Shown here piece by piece: positions 17,551 through 26,027 of a stretch of 64,000 nucleotides of DNA (position 1 is the first letter of the stretch; each line of letters begins with the position of its first letter). A model generated the notes under the pieces. That model did no database searches. It saw only the letters and a list, made by a program, of their open reading frames with translations, and had not been told where the DNA came from. Position numbers and translations under genes: made by a program. Location of the stretch: assembly GCF_052076145.1 (NCBI RefSeq), contig NZ_CP197246.1, positions 4,340,001 to 4,404,000 of the forward strand, in the 5' to 3' direction. Source of the stretch: Kitasatospora sp052076145 (GTDB lineage Bacteria > Actinomycetota > Actinomycetes > Streptomycetales > Streptomycetaceae).

Positions 17551-19136
17551 TCGGTCACGTCCTCGGTCTGGGTGTCCTCAGCGGTCTGGGCGTCCTCGGC
17601 TGCCTTGGCGGTCGCCTTGGCCTCCGGCTTGACGATCGGGAAGAGCACCGTCTCGCGGATGTTCTTGCCCGTCAGCAGCATGATCAGGCGGTCCACCCCG
17701 AGGCCGAGGCCACCGGTCGGTGGCATCGCGTACTCCAGGGCCCGCAGGAAGTCCTCGTCCACCTGCATCGCCTCGACGTCGCCGCCGGCCGCCAGCAGCG
17801 ACTGGGCGGTCAGGCGGGCGCGCTGCTCGACCGGGTCGACCAGCTCCGAGTAGGCGGTGCCGATCTCGGTGCCGAAGATGACCAGGTCCCACTTCTCCGC
17901 CACGCCCGGGATCGAGCGGTGCTGGCGGGTCAGCGGCGAGACCTCGGTCGGGTAGTCCTTGATGAAGGTCGGCTTGATCGCGTGGTGCTCGAGCAGTCGC
18001 TCGACCATCTCCAGCACGATCTGGCCGTGGCCCCACTCCTTCTCCCACGGCACCCCGGCCTTGTCGGCGAGCGTGCGCAGCTCCTCGACGGTGCTCCCGG
18101 GGGAGATCTCGGTGCCCAGGTGGGCGGAGATGCCGGGGTAGACGCTGACCTCGGCCCACGGCTCGGCCAGGTCGATCTCGTGCTCCTGGCCGTCCGGGCC
18201 GATGCCGCGCACGACGGTGGTGCCGAGCGCGTCGCGGGCCGCGTTCACGATGGTCGCGCGGATCAGCTCGGCCTGGGTGTCGTAGTCGCCGTAGGCCTCG
18301 TACGACTCCAGCGAGGTGAACTCGGGGTTGTGCGTCGAGTCCGCGCCCTCGTTGCGGAAGTTGCGGTTGATCTCGAAGACCTTCTCGGCGCCGCCGACGA
18401 CCAGGCGCTTGAGGTAGAGCTCCGGGGCGATCCGCAGGAAGAGGTCGATGTCGTACGCGTTGATGTGGGTGGTGAACGGGCGGGCGTTGGCGCCGCCGTG
18501 CACGGGCTGCAGCATCGGGGTCTCGACCTCGATGTAGCCCCGGTCCTCGTAGGTGCGGCGGATCGAGCGGACGACCTTGCTGCGCAGGTGCAGGATCTCC
18601 CGCGCCTCCGGGTTCACGATCAGGTCGACGTACCGCTGGCGGACCCGGGCCTCCGGGTCGGTCAGGCCCTTGTGCTTGTCGGGCAGCGGGCGCAGGCACT
18701 TGGCGGTGAGCTCCCAGCGGTCCACCATGACGCTCAGCTCGCCGCGGCGGGAGGTGATCACCTCGCCCTCGACGCCGACCTGGTCGCCGAGGTCGATGTC
18801 GGCCTTCCAGGCCGCCAGCCGCTCGTCGCCCAGCTTGTCCAGGGAGAACATCACCTGGAGGTCGCCGGAGCCGTCGCGCAGGGTGGCGAAGCACAGCTTG
18901 CCGCCGGTACGGGCCAGGATCACCCGCCCGGTGATGCCGACCCGCTCGCCGGTCGCCACGTCCGGCTCCAGGTCCGGGTGCTTGGCCCGGAGGTCGGCGA
19001 TGGTGCTGGTACGGGGGAAGCCGACCGGGTACGGGTCGACGCCGGCCGCCCGGAGCCGGTCCAGCTTCTCGCGCCGGACGCGCATCTGCTCGGGGAGGTC
19101 GTCGGTCGCGGGGACACCAGGGTTCTGATCGCTCAC
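17547..19136 (-). CDS. lysS: Lysyl-tRNA synthetase, class II
   Basis: The 529-residue protein charges tRNA-Lys. An N-terminal OB-fold anticodon-binding domain (about residues 60-170, ERVGITGRVILARTGGK) is followed by the class II catalytic core with motif 2 EINRNFRNEGAD and motif 3 GLGLGVDRLIMLLTG. A roughly 25-residue acidic C-terminal tail (AAEDAQTAEDTQTEDVTE) is unusual but typical of actinomycete orthologues. The GTG start at 19136 lies 6 nt after TACCCT and has no ribosome site, which suggests a leaderless transcript. It shares an overlapping stop with the small membrane protein gene. Confidence 0.98.
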   Translation of the reverse strand: MSDQNPGVPATDDLPEQMRVRREKLDRLRAAGVDPYPVGFPRTSTIADLRAKHPDLEPDVATGERVGITGRVILARTGGKLCFATLRDGSGDLQVMFSLDKLGDERLAAWKADIDLGDQVGVEGEVITSRRGELSVMVDRWELTAKCLRPLPDKHKGLTDPEARVRQRYVDLIVNPEAREILHLRSKVVRSIRRTYEDRGYIEVETPMLQPVHGGANARPFTTHINAYDIDLFLRIAPELYLKRLVVGGAEKVFEINRNFRNEGADSTHNPEFTSLESYEAYGDYDTQAELIRATIVNAARDALGTTVVRGIGPDGQEHEIDLAEPWAEVSVYPGISAHLGTEISPGSTVEELRTLADKAGVPWEKEWGHGQIVLEMVERLLEHHAIKPTFIKDYPTEVSPLTRQHRSIPGVAEKWDLVIFGTEIGTAYSELVDPVEQRARLTAQSLLAAGGDVEAMQVDEDFLRALEYAMPPTGGLGLGVDRLIMLLTGKNIRETVLFPIVKPEAKATAKAAEDAQTAEDTQTEDVTE

Positions 19137-19166
19137 CCCCCCAGGGTAGCCACCGTTACGGGGTGT

Positions 19167-19192
19167 CCCGCCACGGGATATCCCGTGGCGGG
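19167..19192. terminator. 26-bp perfect palindrome, probable terminator
   Basis: CCCGCCACGGGA at 19167-19178 and its complement at 19181-19192 form an uninterrupted palindrome 12 nt after the stop of the unknown gene 19205-19915. It also sits about 30 bp before the lysS start and could be read as an operator. Confidence 0.65.
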
Positions 19193-19204
19193 TCGCGGGG
19201 CTGC

Positions 19205-19915
19205 TCAGCCGGTGGCGAGCTCGAGCTTGTCGGGGTCGGGGGTGGGGGGCTGCTCGGGCTCCTGGTGGGTGCGGCGGCCGAAGAGTTCGGCGGGGGTGGG
19301 CATCCGGCGGGGCTGGGGGCGGGCCGGGGTCGGCGGGGCCTTGGGGGTGGCGCCGGCGGGGTTGCTCATCGGGATCCGTCCTCCAACGGGGGTAGGGAGA
19401 CTGCTCGGTGCGGAGAGTGGTTCGGAGGCCGGGTTGGGCACGGCGGTGAGGTGGCGCTGGCCGTTGCCGAGGGCCAGGCGCTCGCGGACCTCGGCCTCGG
19501 CGATGGCGTGGCAGCGGCCGGCCAGCCGGGAGCGGCGGGAGCGTTCACCGGAGCCGCAGGGGAGGCGGGCCAGGGCGCGCAGTGCGGCGAGGTCCTCGGG
19601 GCCGGGCAGGTAGCCGTCGGTGACGGCCTCCTCCAGGCGCTCCAGGTACCCGGCCGCGCTGCCGGGCAGGGCGGCGCGGTACCGGGCCAGGTCGGCGAGC
19701 AGGAAGGCCCGCAGCCGCCCGCCCTCGTGGACGGCCTCGTCGACGGCCTCGGCGAGCCGCAGTGACTCCTGGACGTCCTCGGCCCAGAAGGCGGGGACGA
19801 CGGCCTGGTGCGGCGCGTGGACGGGGTACAGGGCTTGGGCGAGAGCACGGCGCAGCACGCGGACTTCGTCGGCGCTGAAGGCCATGCCGCCGCGCGATCC
19901 GTGTGGCGTAGGCAT
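19205..19915 (-). CDS. Conserved hypothetical protein beside coaX
   Basis: I do not recognise the family of this 236-residue protein. The first 130 residues are helical and Leu/Ala/Arg-rich (EVRVLRRALAQALYPVHAPH, then LRAFLLADLARYRAALPG). The last 90 are Pro-rich and probably disordered, ending with PTPAELFGRRTHQEPEQPP. There is no signal peptide or membrane helix. TACTGT ends 6 nt before the ATG at 19915, so it may be leaderless; an internal ATG 30 nt in is the alternative. It lies downstream of the pan/nad operon, after a 108-nt gap. Confidence 0.65.
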   Translation of the reverse strand: MPTPHGSRGGMAFSADEVRVLRRALAQALYPVHAPHQAVVPAFWAEDVQESLRLAEAVDEAVHEGGRLRAFLLADLARYRAALPGSAAGYLERLEEAVTDGYLPGPEDLAALRALARLPCGSGERSRRSRLAGRCHAIAEAEVRERLALGNGQRHLTAVPNPASEPLSAPSSLPTPVGGRIPMSNPAGATPKAPPTPARPQPRRMPTPAELFGRRTHQEPEQPPTPDPDKLELATG

Positions 19916-20023
19916 GACCTGACAGTACGTGGCGTACGTCCGATTTATGGCTATTGCGGACGTGTCTGTACCGATTGGCGGATCGTTGGTTGATCCGATC
20001 GGCGCTCAGCAGGTGATCGGCCG

Positions 20024-20815
20024 TCAGGCGGCGGGCTTGTTGCGCTCGAAGACCAGCCGGAGGCCGATCAAGGTGAGCCAGGGCTCGTGCACGTCGATCG
20101 CGCTCGCCTCGCCGAGGACGAGGGGGGCCAGGCCGCCGGTGGCGATCACCTGGACGTCCTCCGGGTCCTTCGCGAGCTCCCGGGCCATCCGCTCGACCAG
20201 GCCGTCGACCTGGCCCGCGAAGCCGTAGAGGATGCCGGACTGCATGCCCTCGACGGTGTTCTTGCCGATCACGTTGCGCGGGCGGGCCAGCTCGATCTTG
20301 CGGAGCTGGGCGCCGCGCATGCCGAGCGCCTCGACGGAGATCTCGATGCCGGGGGCGATCGCGCCGCCGACGTAGTCGCCGCGCTCGTTGATCGCGTCGA
20401 AGGTGGTGGCCGTGCCGAAGTCGACGACGATGCACGGGCCGCCGTAGAGGTGGTTGGCGGCGAGCGCGTTGACGATGCGGTCGGCGCCGACCTCCTTCGG
20501 GTTGTCCATCAGGACGTGCACGCCGGTCTTCACACCGGGCTCCACGATCACCGCGGGGACGTCGCCGTAGTAACGGCGCGTCACCTCGCGGAGCTCGTGC
20601 AGCACGGCGGGCACCGAGGAGCAGATCGCCAGCCCGGCGACCTGGTCCTCGGCGGAGATGATCGGGTGCGAACCCATCAGCCCCTGCATCAGCACCGCCA
20701 GTTCGTCGGCCGTGCGCCGGGGATCGGTGGAGATCCGCCAGTGCTCGACGATCTCCTCACCGTCGAACAGGCCGAGCGTGGTCTGGGTGTTGCCGACGTC
20801 GATGGTGAGGAGCAT
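20024..20815 (-). CDS. coaX: Type III pantothenate kinase
   Basis: The 263-residue protein phosphorylates pantothenate, the first step of CoA synthesis, and belongs to the acetate-kinase/Hsp70 fold. Visible motifs are DVGNTQTTLGLFDG (phosphate-binding loop), NPKEVGADRIVNALAA and VDFGTATTFDAIN. Type III enzymes are not feedback-inhibited by CoA. It is the last gene of the aspartate-derived cofactor operon, 28 nt after nadC, with panC and panD upstream supplying its substrate. Confidence 0.96.
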   Translation of the reverse strand: MLLTIDVGNTQTTLGLFDGEEIVEHWRISTDPRRTADELAVLMQGLMGSHPIISAEDQVAGLAICSSVPAVLHELREVTRRYYGDVPAVIVEPGVKTGVHVLMDNPKEVGADRIVNALAANHLYGGPCIVVDFGTATTFDAINERGDYVGGAIAPGIEISVEALGMRGAQLRKIELARPRNVIGKNTVEGMQSGILYGFAGQVDGLVERMARELAKDPEDVQVIATGGLAPLVLGEASAIDVHEPWLTLIGLRLVFERNKPAA

Positions 20816-20843
20816 GGGCTGCTTTCTAACAGGAGAGGCGAGG

Positions 20844-21842
20844 TCAGGAACGCAGGTCCAGGCCGATGTCCAGGATCGGCGAGGAGTGGGTCAGGGCCCC
20901 GACGGCGAGGTAGTCGACACCAGTCTCGGCGACCTCGCGGGCGGTGGCCAGGGTCAGGCCGCCGGAGGCCTCCAGCTTGGCCCGGCCGGCCACCAGGGCG
21001 ACGGCCTCCTTGAGCTGGGCGACGGTGAAGTTGTCCAGCAGGATCAGGTCCGCACCGGCCTCCAGGACGGGCGTGATCTGCTCGACGGTGTCGACCTCGA
21101 TCTCGACCGGCAGCTCCGGGTACGCGGCCCGGACGGCCCGGAACGCCTCGGCGACGCCGCCGGCCGCGACCACGTGGTTGTCCTTGACCAGGGCGGCGTC
21201 GGAGAGCGCCATCCGGTGGTTGACGCCGCCGCCCGCGCGGACCGCGTACTTCTGCAGGGCGCGCAGGCCCGGCGTGGTCTTGCGGGTGTCGCGGACGACC
21301 GCGCCGGTGCCCGCCAGGGCGTCGGCCCAGGCGCGGGTCGCGGTCGCGATGCCGGAGAGGTGGCAGAGCAGGTTGAGCGCGCTGCGCTCGGCGGTCAGCA
21401 GGTCGCGGGTGCGGCTGCGGACGGAGAGCAGCACCTGACCGGCCTCGACCAGGTCGCCGTCCTCGACGTGCCGCTCGACCTCGAACTCCTCCTCGCAGAC
21501 CAGCGAGACGACGGCCTCGGCGACCCGCAGGCCCGCCACGACCCCGGCCTCGCGGGCGGTGAAGTCGGCCGTGGCGACGGCATCGGCGGGGACGGTCGCC
21601 ACCGAGGTGACGTCCTCGCCGCCCGCGAGGTCCTCGGCCAGTGCCAGGGTCGCGATGTCCTCGACCTCGACCGGGTCGAGCCCGGCCTCCTCCAGCAGCT
21701 CGGCCAGCGCCGGGTCGAGCCCGGTCTCGTACGCCTCGGCGTCCCCGCAGGCGCAGCCGTCGCCGCAGCCGCCGCCCTGGTCGACCAGGGGGAGTTCCGC
21801 GTGGTCCGCGTGTTCCGCGTGGTCGTCGTGGGAGTGGGTCAT
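20844..21842 (-). CDS. nadC: Nicotinate-nucleotide pyrophosphorylase (quinolinate phosphoribosyltransferase)
   Basis: The 332-residue enzyme converts quinolinate and PRPP to nicotinate mononucleotide in de novo NAD synthesis. Core motifs include SALNLLCHLSGIATAT, RDTRKTTPGLRALQKYAV and LVKDNHV. It is about 45 residues longer than usual, with a His/Cys/Asp-rich N-terminus (HSHDDHAEHADHAE, then GGGCGDGCACGD) that looks able to bind metal. No internal ATG lies between this tail and the fold, and the ATG at 21842 is just 4 nt past the nadB stop, so the tail seems real. It is followed by coaX. Confidence 0.96.
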   Translation of the reverse strand: MTHSHDDHAEHADHAELPLVDQGGGCGDGCACGDAEAYETGLDPALAELLEEAGLDPVEVEDIATLALAEDLAGGEDVTSVATVPADAVATADFTAREAGVVAGLRVAEAVVSLVCEEEFEVERHVEDGDLVEAGQVLLSVRSRTRDLLTAERSALNLLCHLSGIATATRAWADALAGTGAVVRDTRKTTPGLRALQKYAVRAGGGVNHRMALSDAALVKDNHVVAAGGVAEAFRAVRAAYPELPVEIEVDTVEQITPVLEAGADLILLDNFTVAQLKEAVALVAGRAKLEASGGLTLATAREVAETGVDYLAVGALTHSSPILDIGLDLRS

Positions 21843-21846
21843 GGTG

Positions 21847-23535
21847 TTACTGCTCCTCAGGAGTGCAGACGGGGGTGCCGGTGGCGACGGCGAGAGTGGT
21901 GATCAGGTGGCGCTGCCACTGCGCGTCGTCCCGCTCGGGGAAGTCCTCGCGCCAGTGGCAGCCCCGGGTCTCCTGCCGCTGGGCGGCGGCGGCGACCAGG
22001 GCGGTGGCGACCAGGTGGAGGTTGACGGCCTCCCAGGTCTCCACCCGGGGGTCGGCGGGCTTCTCCTCGGCGGCGTGGGTGAGCGCCTCCTCGGCGAGCC
22101 GGGCCAGGCCGTCGGCGGCGGCGGCCATGCTGGTGGCCGAGCGCAGCACGCCCGCACCGGCCGACATCAGCCGCTGGATCTCGGCCCGTGCCTCGGGCGC
22201 GAGCAGCGGCACGCTGCGGGCGGCGCGGGCCCCCGGGACGTCGACCGAACGCTCGGGCAGCTCGCCCGCGCGGTGCCGCGCGACCAGGTCCGCCGCGATC
22301 CGCTCGGCGAAGACCAGGCCCTCCAGCAGCGAGTTGGAGGCCAGCCGGTTGGCGCCGTGCACGCCGGTGCAGGCGACCTCCCCGCAGGCGTACAGGCCCG
22401 GCACGGTGGTGCGGCCGAGCAGGTCGGTGCGGATGCCGCCCGAGGCGTAGTGCGCGGCCGGGGCGACGGGGATCGGCTCGGTGACCGGGTCGATCCCGTG
22501 CGAGCGGCAGGAGGCGAGGATGGTGGGGAAGCGTTCGGCCCACATCTCGGCGCCGAAGTGCCGCCCGTCCAGGTACATGTGCTCGGTGCCGTGCTCCTGC
22601 ATCCGGCGGGTGATCGCCTTGGCGACGATGTCGCGCGGCGCGAGCTCGTTCAGCTCGTGCTGCCCGACCATGAAGCGGACGCCGTCCGCGTCCACCAGGT
22701 ACGCACCCTCGCCCCGGACGGCCTCGGAGACCAGCGGCTGCTGGCCCTCGGCGTCGGGGCCGAGCCAGAGCACCGTCGGGTGGAACTGGACGAACTCCAG
22801 GTCGGTGACCTCGGCTCCGGCGCGCAGCGCCAGCGCCACGCCGTCGCCGGTGGAGACCGCCGGGTTGGTCGTCGCGGAGAAGACCTGGCCCATGCCGCCG
22901 GTGGCGAGCACCACGGCGCGGGCCCGGATCGCGCCGACGCCGTCCCGCTGGCCCTCGCCCATCACGTGCAGGGTGAGACCGGCGGCGTGGCCGTCGGCGT
23001 CGGTGAGCAGGTCGAGCACGAGCGCGTGCTCGATCAGTTCGAGCCCGGGGTCGGAGCGGACGGCCTCGACCAGGGCGCGGGATATCTCGGCGCCGGTGGC
23101 GTCGCCGCCGGCGTGGGCGATCCGGCGGCGGTGGTGGCCGCCCTCGCGGGTCAGCAGGATCTCGCCGGCGGGGTCCAGGTCGAAGGCGGCACCGGTGGCG
23201 ATCAGGTGCCGGACGGCGTCCGGGCCCTCGGTGACGAGGGTGCGCACGGCCTCCTCGTCGCAGAGCCCGGCACCGGCGACGAGGGTGTCGGCCAGGTGCT
23301 GCTCCGGGGTGTCCCCCTCACCCAGGGCGGCGGCGATGCCGCCCTGGGCCCAGCGCGTGGAGCCGTCGTCCAGCATCGCCTTGGTGACCACCATGGCCCG
23401 CAGGCCGGCCTTCCGGAGGTTGAGCGCGACGGTGAGACCGGCGACCCCGGAGCCGACCACGACCACGTCGGTGGTGGTGGTCCAGCCGGGGGCCGGGGCG
23501 GTCAGGCGATGAGCTGGGACGATTACTGGGGGCAT
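21847..23535 (-). CDS. nadB: L-aspartate oxidase
   Basis: This 562-residue flavoprotein oxidises L-aspartate to iminoaspartate for quinolinate synthesis. It has the FAD dinucleotide-binding motif VVVVGSGVAGLTVAL near residue 25, the HTGG-like QGGIAAALGEGDTP region, and the succinate-dehydrogenase-like GGIRTDLLGRTTVPGLYACG and ANRLASNSLLEG near residue 380-400. It sits between panD and nadC. A quinolinate synthase gene (nadA), needed for the same pathway, is not in this window. Confidence 0.97.
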   Translation of the reverse strand: MPPVIVPAHRLTAPAPGWTTTTDVVVVGSGVAGLTVALNLRKAGLRAMVVTKAMLDDGSTRWAQGGIAAALGEGDTPEQHLADTLVAGAGLCDEEAVRTLVTEGPDAVRHLIATGAAFDLDPAGEILLTREGGHHRRRIAHAGGDATGAEISRALVEAVRSDPGLELIEHALVLDLLTDADGHAAGLTLHVMGEGQRDGVGAIRARAVVLATGGMGQVFSATTNPAVSTGDGVALALRAGAEVTDLEFVQFHPTVLWLGPDAEGQQPLVSEAVRGEGAYLVDADGVRFMVGQHELNELAPRDIVAKAITRRMQEHGTEHMYLDGRHFGAEMWAERFPTILASCRSHGIDPVTEPIPVAPAAHYASGGIRTDLLGRTTVPGLYACGEVACTGVHGANRLASNSLLEGLVFAERIAADLVARHRAGELPERSVDVPGARAARSVPLLAPEARAEIQRLMSAGAGVLRSATSMAAAADGLARLAEEALTHAAEEKPADPRVETWEAVNLHLVATALVAAAAQRQETRGCHWREDFPERDDAQWQRHLITTLAVATGTPVCTPEEQ

Positions 23536-23552
23536 CGTGTTCAGTGGCTCCT

Positions 23553-24038
23553 TCAGCGCGCGGCGGTGTCGGCCGCGGTGTCCAGGTCACCGTACGCCTG
23601 CTGGGGGACGCCCTGATCCGGGCCGGTGTGTGTCAGGTCGCCGCGCAGCAGACCGCTCCCGGCCTGCGCCTCGGCGGCGTCCGTGCCCATGCCGGTGATC
23701 TTGTTGTCGGCGTCCACGAAGACCACCTGAGGCACGTACCCCTTGGCCTCGGCCGTCTCCATCTGCCCGTAGGCGATCAGGATGACCAGGTCGCCCGGGT
23801 GCACGAGCCGGGCGGCAGCGCCGTTGATCCCGATCACGCCGGAGCCGCGCTCGCCCGCGATGGTGTAGGTCTCCAGGCGGGCGCCGTTGTTGACGTCGAC
23901 GATGTGGACGAGCTCGCCGGGCAGCAGGTCGGCCGCGTCGAGCAGGTCCATGTCGACCGTCACCGAGCCCACGTAGTGCAGGTTGGCCTGGGTGACGGTG
24001 GCGCGGTGGATCTTGGACTTGAGCATGGTGCGGAGCAT
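23553..24038 (-). CDS. panD: Aspartate 1-decarboxylase proenzyme
   Basis: This 161-residue protein makes beta-alanine from L-aspartate. It shows the classical self-cleavage site Gly24-Ser25 in LHYVGSVTVD, where Ser25 becomes the pyruvoyl group, and catalytic-region Lys9 in MLRTMLKSKIHR. The ATG at 24038 has GGAGGCG 7 nt upstream; the longer in-frame ORF is not supported. The C-terminal tail beyond the core (about 40 residues, AEAQAGSGLLRGDLTHTGPD) is longer than in most orthologues. Its product is combined with pantoate by PanC, encoded just upstream. Confidence 0.97.
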   Translation of the reverse strand: MLRTMLKSKIHRATVTQANLHYVGSVTVDMDLLDAADLLPGELVHIVDVNNGARLETYTIAGERGSGVIGINGAAARLVHPGDLVILIAYGQMETAEAKGYVPQVVFVDADNKITGMGTDAAEAQAGSGLLRGDLTHTGPDQGVPQQAYGDLDTAADTAAR

Positions 24039-24100
24039 GGGGTCACGCCTCCATCGAGTGCATGCCGTACTTCGGCAGGGTGGTGAGGGTGTTGAGGGTG

Positions 24101-25018
24101 TTACCGGACGATGATGCGGACGTTGTCGATCAGGCGGGTGGAGCCCACCTTCGCGGCCACGGCCAGCACCGCCTCGCCCTGGAAGTCGTCGGCGGCTTCC
24201 ACGCTGCAATCAATTTCCGTGAAGGCCTCCGGGTCGATCAGGGCGAGGTAGTCGAGGGTGATGCCGTCCGCGCCGTCGAGCACCGCCGCGGCGGCCTCGC
24301 GGACGGCCTTCGGGCCCTGGGCGGCGACGTCGCGCCCGGCCAGCAGGGCCTTGGAGAGGACGAGCGCGCGGGTGCGCTCCTCCTCGGAGAGGAAGCGGTT
24401 GCGGGAGGAGAGCGCCAGGCCGTCCTCCTCGCGGACGGTCGGGACGCCGATCACCTCCACGTCGAAGTCGAGGTCGGCGACCATCCGCTGGACGACCGCC
24501 AGCTGCTGGGCGTCCTTCTCGCCGAAGAAGGCGAAGTCCGGGTCGGTGATGTGCAGCAGCTTGGCGACGACGGTCAGCACCCCGTCGAAGTGGCCCGGCC
24601 GGGACGCGCCCTCGAACAGCTCGCCCATCGGGCCCGCCGACACCCGCACCTGCGGCGTGCCGTTCGGGTAGACCTCCTCCGGCAGCGGTGCGAAGACCAC
24701 GTCCGCGCCGTTCTCCTCGGCCAGCCGGACGTCGGCGGCCAGCGTGCGCGGGTAGCGGTCCAGGTCCTCGCCCGCGCCGAACTGCAGCGGGTTGATGAAC
24801 ACCGTCACCGCGACCCGGCCCTCCGGCCCGACCTGCTTGCGGGCGGCCCGCACCAGCGCCGCGTGGCCCTCATGCAGCGCGCCCATCGTCATCACGACGG
24901 CGTTGTCCACCGGCTGCTCGTCCGGCCAGAAGGCCGGCTCGAAGTCGGCGATCGTGTGGGTCAGGACGGCCTTGCGGACCTTCGGGGCCTGCTTGCCGCG
25001 CTGCATCTTGCCCGCCAT
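24101..25018 (-). CDS. panC: Pantothenate synthetase
   Basis: The 305-residue enzyme joins pantoate and beta-alanine with ATP to give pantothenate. It has the nucleotidyltransferase HIGH-like motif MTMGALHEGHAALV, NPLQFGAGEDLDRYPR, and the KMSKS-like LSSRNRFLS segment. The ATG at 25018 overlaps the TAA of the DUF2520 gene by one base (TAATG), which fixes the start and implies coupling. An N-terminal extension of about 40 residues precedes the catalytic motif. Confidence 0.96.
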   Translation of the reverse strand: MAGKMQRGKQAPKVRKAVLTHTIADFEPAFWPDEQPVDNAVVMTMGALHEGHAALVRAARKQVGPEGRVAVTVFINPLQFGAGEDLDRYPRTLAADVRLAEENGADVVFAPLPEEVYPNGTPQVRVSAGPMGELFEGASRPGHFDGVLTVVAKLLHITDPDFAFFGEKDAQQLAVVQRMVADLDFDVEVIGVPTVREEDGLALSSRNRFLSEEERTRALVLSKALLAGRDVAAQGPKAVREAAAAVLDGADGITLDYLALIDPEAFTEIDCSVEAADDFQGEAVLAVAAKVGSTRLIDNVRIIVR

Positions 25019-25959
25019 TACTTGGTCTCCTCGTTGAGTACGTCCAGCAGCGCCGCCGCCGCCTCTTCGTTCAGCGATCCGCTCCGGACCGCCCGCTGCG
25101 CGGTGGCCCGCGCCATCGCGCGGTAGGCCTGGCCGATGTCCGGGGCGGCCGTCGCCAGCTGCCCCAGGTGCTTGCGCACCGTACCGGTGTCGCCCCGGGC
25201 GACCGGGCCGGTGAGGGCGGCGTCGCCGGAGCGCAGGCTGTTGTCCAGGGCCGCGCCGAGCAGCGGGCCGAGCAGGCGGCCGGGCTCGGCGACACCCGCC
25301 TGCCGCAGCAGCTCCATGGCCTGCGCGACCAGGGTGACCAGGTGGTTCGAGCCGTGCGCCAGGGCCGTGTGGTAGAGCGGGCGGGTCTCCTCGGCGATCC
25401 ACTCGGGCTCGCCGCCCATCTCCACCACCAGCGCCTCGGCGACCGGCCGCAGCTCCTCGGGCGCCGTCACGCCGAACGGGCAGCCGGCCAGCCGGGCCAG
25501 GTCGACGGAGGTGCCGGTGAAGGTCATCGCGGGGTGCAGCGCGAGCGGCAGCGCACCCACCCGGGCGGCCGGTTCGAGCACGGCGACGCCGTGCGAGCCG
25601 GAGGTGTGCACCAGTATCTGGCCCGGACGGACGGCGCCGGTGGCGGCCAGCCCGGCCACCAGCTCGGGCAGCGCGTCGTCGGGCACCGTCAGCAGCACCA
25701 GGTCGGCGGCGGCCAGCACCTGCGGCGGGGTCACCAGCCGGACGCCGGGCAGCAGTGCCTCGGCCCGGCGGCGGGAGACCACGGAGACGCCGGAGGCCGC
25801 CACCACGCGGTGCCCGGCCAGCTGGAGCGCCGCGCCCAGCGCGGGGCCGACCCGGCCGGTGCCGACCACGCCGACGGCGAGCCGCGCGGGCCGGTTGCCG
25901 GGGTCGGCGGGGTCGGCAAACGCGTCGGCGAAGGCCTCGAAGTCCTCGGACGTGCTCAC
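25018..25959 (-). CDS. Rossmann-like and DUF2520 domain protein linked to panC
   Basis: The 313-residue protein has an N-terminal NAD(P)-binding Rossmann fold (VGVVGTGRVGPALGAALQLA, residues about 28-47) and a C-terminal helical DUF2520 domain containing LYHTALAHGSNHLVTL. This pair resembles F420-dependent or ketopantoate-type reductases, and it regularly precedes panC in actinomycetes. A reductive step making pantoate is an attractive role but unproved. The GTG start is at 25959. It heads the operon that continues with panC, panD, nadB, nadC and coaX. Confidence 0.88.
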   Translation of the reverse strand: MSTSEDFEAFADAFADPADPGNRPARLAVGVVGTGRVGPALGAALQLAGHRVVAASGVSVVSRRRAEALLPGVRLVTPPQVLAAADLVLLTVPDDALPELVAGLAATGAVRPGQILVHTSGSHGVAVLEPAARVGALPLALHPAMTFTGTSVDLARLAGCPFGVTAPEELRPVAEALVVEMGGEPEWIAEETRPLYHTALAHGSNHLVTLVAQAMELLRQAGVAEPGRLLGPLLGAALDNSLRSGDAALTGPVARGDTGTVRKHLGQLATAAPDIGQAYRAMARATAQRAVRSGSLNEEAAAALLDVLNEETK

Positions 25960-26027
25960 GGCTCGGCTCTCGTCCTCACTCGTTCCCGTTCCAGTCCCTC
26001 GACGGGTACCGGACGTACCGGCCCATT

